The notes beneath the pieces are model-generated. The model had not been told where the DNA came from. It made no database searches and worked only from the letters and a program-made list of their open reading frames with translations. DNA of 64,000 nt from Collinsella sp. (lineage in GTDB: Bacteria > Actinomycetota > Coriobacteriia > Coriobacteriales > Coriobacteriaceae): the NCBI GenBank assembly GCA_031295385.1, contig JAUMOL010000007.1, forward strand, positions 124,001 through 188,000, given 5' to 3'. Numbering within the stretch: position 1 is the first letter of the stretch; every line of letters begins with the position of its first letter. The translations under genes and the position numbers were made by a program. Shown here piece after piece: positions 41,778-48,996 of this stretch.

Positions 41778-42397
41778 TTCGCGTCCTTATCGTCGAAGAC
41801 CAAGCTATCTTGCGCGAGAGCCTGGCGCGCTCCGTTGGCGACCAGCCCGATATGACCGTTGTTTCCGCCATTGCCGATGCTTCCGAGGCCTTGGGTGTCG
41901 CGCTCAAGGAGCGCCCGGACATGATGCTGATGGACGTGTGCACCGAACACGATTCAAACGGCATCGTGGCTGCGGCGCGCATCAAGGAACAGCTACCCGA
42001 GTGCCGCATCATTATCATGACCGGCATGCCCGAGATCACCTTTGTCGATCAGGCCCGCGAGGCGGGCGTCGATAGCTTTGTGTACAAAAACGTCGGTATC
42101 GACGAGCTGTTCGCCGTGATGCGCTCCACGCTGGCGGGCTATTGCACGTTTCCCAAGCCGCCCGAGAGCATTTTTTCGGGCACGGCGGCACTCGACGATG
42201 TCGAGCTGTCGATTTTGCGCCTTGCCTGCGAGGGCAAGAGCCGCCGCGAGATTGCGGCCGAGCTGTTTATGAGTGAGGGCACCATCAAGCGCCGCATTTC
42301 GGAGATCCTGAGCAAGACCGGCTACGACAATATCATGCGTCTTGCCGTGCATGCGGTGACCGAAGGCAGCATCGTCCCCAATATGGAGCGCCCGTAG
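41774..42397 (+). CDS. LuxR/NarL-type response regulator
   Basis: 207 residues. The receiver domain (about 1-120) has IVEDQAI, the Asp in MLMDVCTEHDSNG and the Lys in FVYKNVG. The loop after the Asp is longer and more acidic than usual. The C-terminal LuxR domain reads LDDVELSILRLACEGKSRREIAAELFMSEGTIKRRIS. ATGA overlap with the kinase gene. No target genes are evident nearby. Confidence 0.87.
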   Translation: MIRVLIVEDQAILRESLARSVGDQPDMTVVSAIADASEALGVALKERPDMMLMDVCTEHDSNGIVAAARIKEQLPECRIIIMTGMPEITFVDQAREAGVDSFVYKNVGIDELFAVMRSTLAGYCTFPKPPESIFSGTAALDDVELSILRLACEGKSRREIAAELFMSEGTIKRRISEILSKTGYDNIMRLAVHAVTEGSIVPNMERP

Positions 42398-42430
42398 TCG
42401 GTGTGCCGCCCGTGCTCCAACGCCGAAGAT

Positions 42431-42471
42431 AGGCCGCCCGCCGTTTTGCATCAGAAAACGGCGGGCGGCCT
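42431..42471. terminator. Strong terminator after the response regulator
   Basis: AGGCCGCCCGCCGTTTT (42431-42447) pairs perfectly over 17 bp with 42455-42471. It ends the sensor operon; the A/T end of the stem can act on either strand. Confidence 0.75.
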
Positions 42472-42503
42472 GCTTGTATGGGCAGTGCTGTCGGCATAAA
42501 ACG

Positions 42504-42535
42504 GCGGGGCCGCAGGATTATCTCCTGCGGCCCCG
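42504..42535 (-). terminator. Hairpin terminator for the lipoprotein/SPFH operon
   Basis: GCGGGGCCGCAGGA (42504-42517) pairs with TCCTGCGGCCCCGC (42522-42535). It lies about 50 nt beyond the stop of the minus-strand lipoprotein gene. On that strand TTTTATG follows. Confidence 0.65.
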
Positions 42536-42587
42536 CTTGACATGTGCGCGGATGTGTCCGCCAATCCGCGGCTGATGTTACGTGCCG

Positions 42588-43430
42588 TTACGCGATGGTT
42601 GCGGTGTAAGAGGCGACGTCCTCGTAGGAATCGGTCAGATAGGCGTCGATGCCGATGGTCGTGTTGACCAGGTCGTCAAGGCTGTCAAGCTCGCCGTTCG
42701 AGAACGTGAATTCCTCGGTGGCGTTGGTGCCGGGCATCAGGTGAGCCGAGAACCAGGGTTCCTTCATGGTGCCGTTGACGTTGGTCTTGCCGGAAGGAGC
42801 GTAGAAGGTCAGGTCCTTGTCGCTCTTGTTGGTGATGTTGACGACAAAGCCGATGTCGCCCCAGTCGTCCTTGAACTTCTCGGTGATGGTGATGGTGCAC
42901 AGATCGTCATCTGCAACGGTGACGGCGGGGGAGATTTCGGCATTCTGGACATCGTCGTCTTCGACGGCCTCATCGATCTCCTCTTCCTTCTCGGCCGCCT
43001 CGCGATCCTTCTTTACCGTGCCGGACAGATCCTTGTCGGACTTCGTAAAGACAAGATTGCCGTCATCTTCTTCGAGGATGAGTTTTCCGTCCTTGAGCTT
43101 CATGTCATGCGACTCGTCTTCGGCGGTGATGGTTACGGTGGTGGCGTCCTTTGTCTCCCATTTAAGGTCGACGACTTCAAGGAACAGGTCGAGGGCGCCC
43201 GTGCCGTCCTCATCGAGAATCAGGATGCAGTGGACACCCCAGTCCTCGAGCATCTTCATGTAGTCATCGGTCAGCTCTTCGCCTTCCATGGTTCCGCCCG
43301 AGAGTTCCCAGCTGCCGACGAAGTTGGCCTTGGGGTCTTTGCCGCCGCCGCTGCAGCCCGTCAGGGCAAAGGCGAGCGCTAGGACGCATGTCAGGAATGC
43401 GAGTACGGACTTTTTGAACGTTGTCTTCAT
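42588..43430 (-). CDS. Predicted lipoprotein, last gene of the SPFH cluster
   Basis: 280 residues. The signal peptide ends in a lipobox (FALTGC, Cys24). The mature part starts SGGGKDPKANFVGSWELSGG, like a lipocalin- or DUF-type lipoprotein core. A Glu/Lys-rich linker (about 135-155) and a second beta-rich domain (about 165-280, FVVNITNKSDKDLTFYAPSG), resembling an Ig-like telokin domain, follow. ATG 43430 follows GGAGGACACC. The function is unknown; probably cotranscribed with the three upstream zinc-ribbon and SPFH genes. Confidence 0.75.
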   Translation of the reverse strand: MKTTFKKSVLAFLTCVLALAFALTGCSGGGKDPKANFVGSWELSGGTMEGEELTDDYMKMLEDWGVHCILILDEDGTGALDLFLEVVDLKWETKDATTVTITAEDESHDMKLKDGKLILEEDDGNLVFTKSDKDLSGTVKKDREAAEKEEEIDEAVEDDDVQNAEISPAVTVADDDLCTITITEKFKDDWGDIGFVVNITNKSDKDLTFYAPSGKTNVNGTMKEPWFSAHLMPGTNATEEFTFSNGELDSLDDLVNTTIGIDAYLTDSYEDVASYTATIA

Positions 43431-43510
43431 GGTGTCCTCCTTCTTGTGTGAAAACCCATAGAAGCAAATGCGGGGGTGGCGGATCCCCCGCCAATTACCA
43501 GATAGAGGGG

Positions 43511-44749
43511 TTAGGGCCTGGGCGTTCCGCAGTTGCTGCAGAACTTGCCGCCGTTTTCGCTGCCGCAGTTGGGGCAGAACCACTTGGCCGGCGCCGGGGC
43601 AGGTGCGGGGCTGCCGCACTCGGAGCAGAACTTGCCGGTGTTGGTGGCGCCGCAGCTGCAGGTCCATGCGCCGGCCGCAGGTGCGGCGGGAGCCGGTGCG
43701 GGAGCGGGTGCCGGAGCCGGCTGCGGGGCGGCCTGCTGCTGTGCCTGGCCGGCGGCGAACAGCTGGCTGGCGTTCATGCCGCCCATGCCACCTGCCATGC
43801 CCATGCCCATAAAGCCTGCCATCGCGCCGTTGGGGTTGGCGGCTGCCGCGCGCATTGCGTCGCTCTGGGCGCTGGCAATGTTGGCTGCCGCCATGGTGGG
43901 ATCGCGCATGACCGCGGCTTTTTGCAGGTCCTTGATCATCTGCTCGTCTTCTTGCGAGGCGGCGATGGAGTTGACGCCAAAGCTCACGATCTCGACGCCG
44001 CGCAGGTCACGCCAGTCGGCAGAGAGGACCTCGTTGAGCGCGCGGGCGAGCTCGGTGGTGTGGCCGGGGATGGCGCTGTAGCGGATGCCCATCTCCGAGA
44101 TCTTGGCAAAGGCGGGCTGCAGGGCGGTGAGCAGCTCGGACTTAAGTTGGCTGTCGATCTTGTCGCGCGTGTAGCTATCGGTCACGTTGCCGCACACGTT
44201 GGTGTAGAACAGCAGCGGATTGGTGATGCGGTACGAATACTCGCCGTTGCAGCGCACGGAGATGTCGACGTCCAGACCGATGTTGTTATCGACCACGCGG
44301 AAGGGCACGGGCGAGGCGGTGCCGTACTTGTTGCCGATGATCTCCTTGGTGTTGATGAAGTAGACACGCTGGTCCTTGCCCGCGTCGCCGCCAAAGGTAA
44401 AGCGGCTGCCGATATTGGCGAAGGTCTCCTTGATGGAATCGCCCAGGTTGCCGCTAAAGACGCTCGGCTCGCTGCCGGCATCGAAGACGAACTCACCGGG
44501 CTCCAGCGCGACTTCGATGATCTTGCCGTTTTGCACCACGAGCATGCCCTGTCCGTCGTTGACGGCGATGACCGAGCCGTTGGAGATGACGTTGTCCTCG
44601 CCGCGCGTGTTGGAGCTGCGGCCACCGGTACGTTTGCTGCCCTTGCAGGCCAAGACGTCAGCAGGCATCGATTCGCAGTAGATAAATTCCTTCCACTGGT
44701 CGGCCATGACGCCGCCGGCAGCTCCCAATCCAGCTTTCAAGAGTCCCAT
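43511..44749 (-). CDS. SPFH-domain protein with two C-terminal zinc ribbons (YdjI-like)
   Basis: 412 residues. An SPFH/virion-core-like domain (about 15-270, VISNGSVIAVNDGQGMLVVQNGKI start, then a long ADWRDLRGVEIVSFGVNSI segment) is followed by a Met/Gly/Ala-rich stretch, a Pro-Ala repeat linker and two zinc ribbons (WTCSCGATNTGKFCSECG, WFCPNCGSENGGKFCSNCG). YdjI-type SPFH proteins act at the membrane in phage and stress responses. It lies in a set with two other zinc-ribbon proteins, so a common complex is plausible. Confidence 0.82.
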   Translation of the reverse strand: MGLLKAGLGAAGGVMADQWKEFIYCESMPADVLACKGSKRTGGRSSNTRGEDNVISNGSVIAVNDGQGMLVVQNGKIIEVALEPGEFVFDAGSEPSVFSGNLGDSIKETFANIGSRFTFGGDAGKDQRVYFINTKEIIGNKYGTASPVPFRVVDNNIGLDVDISVRCNGEYSYRITNPLLFYTNVCGNVTDSYTRDKIDSQLKSELLTALQPAFAKISEMGIRYSAIPGHTTELARALNEVLSADWRDLRGVEIVSFGVNSIAASQEDEQMIKDLQKAAVMRDPTMAAANIASAQSDAMRAAAANPNGAMAGFMGMGMAGGMGGMNASQLFAAGQAQQQAAPQPAPAPAPAPAPAAPAAGAWTCSCGATNTGKFCSECGSPAPAPAPAKWFCPNCGSENGGKFCSNCGTPRP

Positions 44750-44797
44750 GGTGATCTTCCTTTCTCGTCAAAGGCCGGGTGGTATTGGTTGGATTGC

Positions 44798-46120
44798 TTA
44801 GTCGTCCTTGTCGTCTTTCATGACAACGGTGGTCTCGGTGTGGCTGAAGGTGTCGTGTTTCTCGGTTAGGTCGAGCTCGCCACAATACTCATCGGCACAG
44901 GTTGCTTCGTTGGCCGTCTTGAGCTGGCCTACCAGTAGCACGTCTCCGATAATCACGATGATCAGCGGCGCGATGATATTGATGAGGATGCCCTCGATAT
45001 CAAAGGTGAGGTAATCCGGATCGAAGGCGTATTCCCCCATAAAGAGAATCTGGGAGAGGATAAATCCGATCATAAAGAACAGCACCGAGGCGATGGCGAG
45101 CTTGGGCTTGGAGCAGGGGAGCTCGCCGACCAAGCGGCCGGTCTGGCCGTTCATGGCAAACAGGTAGCTCTTGCCGTTCCACGAGGTGGAGAGCATCCAG
45201 ACGGGGAACAGGGCGTAGTCGCTGTCTTCCCAGGTGTAGTCGAGCTGCTTGCTTTCGACCGTGGCATCGTCGTATTCGTCGACGACGGTCTCGCGCAGGG
45301 CCGAGATCGTGCTTTCTTCCATACGGCGCTCGGCGCGCGCCTTGCAGGTCTCGCAGTCCTCGTCGTAACGGTTGGCGATGTAGCCGGGCATATATGCGAC
45401 CGAGAACGGACGCAGTGCGTCGTAGTCAAACGGCTCGATGGCGTCCATGTGGCCGTCGGGCATCTTGGATGATCCGTCGACGGGCACGCGCTTAAACGAG
45501 ATATTGCCCTTGCGATAGGCATCGTAGTGGTCGGTGGTCGTGACGCTGCGGTCGGATTCCTCGGTCACGGTCTCGTTGGTCGCGTCAAAGTACACTTCGC
45601 CGTCAACGCGGGCGCCATAGAGCCAAAACGGCACGTAGACACCTTGGACCTCGTCGATGTGGTTGCCGGTGACAAAGCTCTTGGGCAGCAGGATCTTGCC
45701 CTTGTAGTGCTCCTTGAGTGCGGTCATGACATCGTCGCGTCCGAGTTTAAACGGAATCACCAGGTCGGGCGAGAAGTCGCCAGAGAGCTGGCCGGGCGCC
45801 ACGGCGGAGTTGCCGCAGTACGGGCAGGTGGTGACGGCGACGGTGCCGTCGGACACGAGCTCGGCGCCGCACGACGAGCAGATGTAGCCGGCGTTTTGGG
45901 CGAGCTCCTGCACGGCATCGTCGGCAGCGGGTTTGGGAGCTGCGGCTGCGGCATCGGCTTTGGCATCTGCCTTGTCCTGGCGCTCGCGATAGAGGGCCTC
46001 GACTTCTTCGACTTCAAAGTGTGAGTCACAGTAGTCGCAGACGAGCTTTTGCTCGGCGCTGGCAAAATGCAGGGGACCACCGCAGGCAGGGCACTGATAG
46101 TTAACGCTCTCGAAGGCCAT
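44798..46120 (-). CDS. TFIIB-type zinc-ribbon membrane protein
   Basis: 440 residues. The N-terminal zinc ribbon CPACGGPLHFASAEQKLVCDYC is followed by an Ala-rich linker, a second ribbon CSSCGAELVSDG...CPYCG (about 82-104) and a soluble domain (about 110-335, LVIPFKLGRDDVMTALKEHYKGKILLPKSF). Two C-terminal membrane helices (about 340-365, 380-410) and an acidic end (KDDKDD) follow. It belongs to a family often next to SPFH and DUF4428-type genes. Function unknown. Confidence 0.78.
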   Translation of the reverse strand: MAFESVNYQCPACGGPLHFASAEQKLVCDYCDSHFEVEEVEALYRERQDKADAKADAAAAAPKPAADDAVQELAQNAGYICSSCGAELVSDGTVAVTTCPYCGNSAVAPGQLSGDFSPDLVIPFKLGRDDVMTALKEHYKGKILLPKSFVTGNHIDEVQGVYVPFWLYGARVDGEVYFDATNETVTEESDRSVTTTDHYDAYRKGNISFKRVPVDGSSKMPDGHMDAIEPFDYDALRPFSVAYMPGYIANRYDEDCETCKARAERRMEESTISALRETVVDEYDDATVESKQLDYTWEDSDYALFPVWMLSTSWNGKSYLFAMNGQTGRLVGELPCSKPKLAIASVLFFMIGFILSQILFMGEYAFDPDYLTFDIEGILINIIAPLIIVIIGDVLLVGQLKTANEATCADEYCGELDLTEKHDTFSHTETTVVMKDDKDD

Positions 46121-46144
46121 GATCGGTCCTTTCCGTGCCGGGTG

Positions 46145-46882
46145 CTATGCGCCGATGGCGCCGCCGCAGTATTCGCAGCGCCCGCTGGCATCGGGAATGG
46201 TGGTGGCTCCGCAGAAGGGGCAGGTCACCGCGGTCTTGGGGGCCTTGGCGGCCACGACGCTGTCGCGCGTCTCCTGGCGCAGCTGCACCAGCGCATCGCG
46301 GACCTCGGTTGCCTGGCGCTTGGCCTCGCGGTATTCGATGGAGCCGCGCTGATCGATGGTGGAGTCGTTCACGCGCAGGTTGATCTCGGTAAAGTACGGC
46401 GTGTTGACGTGGATGGTCAGATTAAAGTCGTAATCCAGGTCGTAGCGCGGCGGGTTGTAGCTCTCGCGCTCGCCGTCCTTGGTCTCGCGATAGATCTCGG
46501 TGCGTTGCTCGTCGATATCCATATCGCAGCCGAGTACCTGCGAGAACTCGATGATGTCGGGATTGGCGTCGCGCCAGCGGCTCTGCGAAGTGATGATCAG
46601 CAGGCCCGCGTCTTCATCGAGCATAATATTGGTGCGCCCGGCAGAAAGCGTGCGCGTGGGGTTGAACGAAGACAGGCGCTCGGCGTTGGCCTCGCGGTAG
46701 GCGAGTTGCTCACGGATATCGTCCGCGGTGCTGGAGCGATAGCCGTGAAAGTAGGGGGAGAGCTTGCCGGCGCACTCTTTGCACAGGTAGCCTTCATTGA
46801 TTTTTGTCTTACCTAGAAGTCCCAGCTCGGTACCGCAAATCGCGCACTCTTTCTTCTCGAACATCTTGTCAAAGAAGCCCAT
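46145..46882 (-). CDS. DUF4428-like zinc-finger protein, first gene of the SPFH cluster
   Basis: 245 residues. An N-terminal CxxC-(x)-CxxC finger (CAICGTELGLLGKTKINEGYLCKEC by its cysteines, about 13-37) is typical of DUF4428. A middle beta-rich domain (about 80-170) leads to a helical segment (YREAKRQATEVRDALVQLRQ) and a C-terminal zinc ribbon CPFCGATTIPDASGRCEYCGG. It is the promoter-proximal gene; ATG 46882 follows GGGAGGCAGCC. The three zinc-finger genes are spaced by 24 and 48 nt. Confidence 0.75.
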   Translation of the reverse strand: MGFFDKMFEKKECAICGTELGLLGKTKINEGYLCKECAGKLSPYFHGYRSSTADDIREQLAYREANAERLSSFNPTRTLSAGRTNIMLDEDAGLLIITSQSRWRDANPDIIEFSQVLGCDMDIDEQRTEIYRETKDGERESYNPPRYDLDYDFNLTIHVNTPYFTEINLRVNDSTIDQRGSIEYREAKRQATEVRDALVQLRQETRDSVVAAKAPKTAVTCPFCGATTIPDASGRCEYCGGAIGA

Positions 46883-47269
46883 GGCTGCCTCCCATCAACA
46901 GGTAGCGTGTGTCACTTTTGATGATGGGGGAGTGTGCGATTCTTCGCGATACCCAGACGGCTCAAGGAGTCTCCACAACTGGGACACATGGCCCATTTTT
47001 GACTAGTCATTGGGGACGTTCTTAAACGACTAGTCGCGGGGGACACTCTTCGGCCACTCATTGGGGACGTACTTAAATGAGTGGTAGTTGGAGACACTCC
47101 TGGCCGAGCTAGAGATCGCGCGCGTCCCTTCTGGTCCATGCGGCTCAAAATCGCGGCGTGATGTGGACGGCTGGGGTCGAATTGGCAACATTTCGAGCCT
47201 GGCTTCGATATTGAGACTGGTTCTTTATTAAAATGGAATTCCAGACAATTGAGCGGCCGGGGGTTAACC
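46883..47269. other. Intergenic gap with two dispersed palindromes
   Basis: The gap between divergent genes contains two GGGGACG-family repeats at 47003-47033 (CTAGTCATT/AACGACTAG arms) and 47054-47084 (CCACTCATT/AATGAGTGG arms). GGGGACACTC and GGAGACACTCC also occur beside them. No gene or clear promoter was seen. Confidence 0.6.
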
Positions 47270-48814
47270 ATGAGGGGCATGGGAGACACAACCGCATATC
47301 TGCGTCGGGGCATTCGGGAGATTATATGCCTGGCGCTGTTCTTCTTCACGTTTTTGGCGTGCGAGTATCTCTTTGATGTGCGCATAGCCGAGTTCGTGCC
47401 ATCGAGTGAGGTCGTCATCTACGAGAGCATCGTTGTCGGCGCGAGCGTGATTGGCTTTTTCGTGCGCCCATTTCTGTACTATCGCCTTCCCCAGACGATC
47501 GATGCGACGAGCGATATTACAGGCGTGCTGTTGGTATCGGCGTTGCTGCTGATGATTACGGCAGTGCGGTTTGAGGTAGTAATTGCCGGCGGCCTGGTGG
47601 CGTGCTGCGCCCTGGGCTATTGCGGATCGACCGCCCATGCCAATCTTGCGCGGCGTTTTGCGCAGACGCCCTGCCTGGCGCGCGCCGCCGCACTTTCCTA
47701 TGCCATGGGCGTTCTGGTACAGGTGATCAACCACATGGTGATGCCTGTCGGTATTCCTCAGCAGGCTGTGCTGGTCGTCTGTGCGATCGCGCAGGTGGCG
47801 TTGCTCCACGGTGCCCGACGCGCCAAGCTGCGCGACGAGTCCGACCCCAACTTTGAACCCAGTGCTGCCGGGCTTTCGGTAGATGCTCTGGAATATGGCG
47901 CCAAGTGGCATGACGATCCCGAGGCAAAGGCGGCATTCCGTCGCGCCGTAGTTCGCCTGACCGTGGCGACGGCGTATCTTTCCAGCGTATTCGCCGCTCT
48001 CAACGCGGGCTTCACGACCTTGCATGCTGTCGGAGCCGTCGATTTGGGCGATTGGCCGCGCCTGCTGCTTGTCGTGAGCTCGTTGGTCGCTGGCGCACTA
48101 TTTGACCTGCACGGCCGCTCGTATATGAATATCGGCATGACATGTGCCGCCATACTGTCCACGCTTTCGTTCTTTATGCTCATCGTCGATGGCAATGGCG
48201 GCAACGAGCTTGCTGCCACGATCATCTTTTATCTGGGCTCGGGCTTTTTCGTGGTGTTCTTTACCACAAAATATGCCGCCGTCTCGCTCTATGCGCGCTG
48301 GTCATATTTTTGGCCGTGCATGGGTCGCGTCGTCAACAACGTGTGCTCGATGCTCGTGACGGCGCCGGCGGTGGCGATCATCTCGAGTCAAAACGTGCTG
48401 GCTGCGGTCGGTGCGGCGCTCGTGATGTTTGTGGGCATTGCGATTACGCTGCTGGGGCAGTTGGGGCAACGAGCCGATGATGCCGTGATGCAGGATGGCC
48501 TGCCGCTTGCCACCGACGATCTTGGTGGGGATCTTGCGCCCACATGCTCCGACCCCGAGCCCGTGGAGGCAGCGGAGCTCACGTCCGATGAACGCCTTGA
48601 TGCCTTCGTCGCCACCTTTGGGCTTACAGAGCGCGAGCGCGATATTCTTGAGGTCTTGGTCGTTTCGGACCAGAGCGTTCAGGACATCGCCACAACGCTC
48701 TTCCTTTCGCGCTCCACGCTCTATCGCCACATTTCCTCAATCAACAAGAAGACCGATACCGCCTCGCGTGTGGCCCTTATCAACTTCTTCTGGTCCTGGA
48801 CGCCCAAGGGCTAG
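47270..48814 (+). CDS. Membrane-embedded LuxR-family transcriptional regulator
   Basis: 514 residues. About twelve hydrophobic helices (about 15-405) resembling an MFS-like bundle are followed by a Pro/Glu/Asp linker and a C-terminal LuxR helix-turn-helix (LTERERDILEVLVVSDQSVQDIATTLFLSRSTLYRHIS). Such MFS-like/LuxR fusions are common in Coriobacteriia, and may sense a ligand at the membrane and act on nearby promoters. ATG 47270 was chosen; TTG 47249 and ATG 47279 are alternatives. The SPFH cluster is divergent from it and is a candidate target. Confidence 0.8.
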   Translation: MRGMGDTTAYLRRGIREIICLALFFFTFLACEYLFDVRIAEFVPSSEVVIYESIVVGASVIGFFVRPFLYYRLPQTIDATSDITGVLLVSALLLMITAVRFEVVIAGGLVACCALGYCGSTAHANLARRFAQTPCLARAAALSYAMGVLVQVINHMVMPVGIPQQAVLVVCAIAQVALLHGARRAKLRDESDPNFEPSAAGLSVDALEYGAKWHDDPEAKAAFRRAVVRLTVATAYLSSVFAALNAGFTTLHAVGAVDLGDWPRLLLVVSSLVAGALFDLHGRSYMNIGMTCAAILSTLSFFMLIVDGNGGNELAATIIFYLGSGFFVVFFTTKYAAVSLYARWSYFWPCMGRVVNNVCSMLVTAPAVAIISSQNVLAAVGAALVMFVGIAITLLGQLGQRADDAVMQDGLPLATDDLGGDLAPTCSDPEPVEAAELTSDERLDAFVATFGLTERERDILEVLVVSDQSVQDIATTLFLSRSTLYRHISSINKKTDTASRVALINFFWSWTPKG

Positions 48815-48828
48815 CTAATCCTCCAATA

Positions 48829-48895
48829 AGTTGCGGTGGAATAGTCCCTAAATTAAAGTCACGGGGCTTTAAACAGGAACTATTCCATCGCAACT
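48829..48895. repeat. 67-bp palindromic repeat (GTTGCGGTGGAATAG type)
   Basis: AGTTGCGGTGGAATAGTCCC (48829-48848) pairs with GGAACTATTCCATCGCAACT (48876-48895) with two mismatches. An inner TTAAAG/CTTTAA stem lies between. It sits between convergent genes and could end both. Confidence 0.65.
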
Positions 48896-48996
48896 GCTGG
48901 GGGGGATAGGCTGCGGCGGCGGCAGAGGCAGCGGCAGAGGCGTCGTCAGCTGTGGTAGTGGCAACGGCAGCTGGCAGGGTGTTTTCCGTCTACTTG

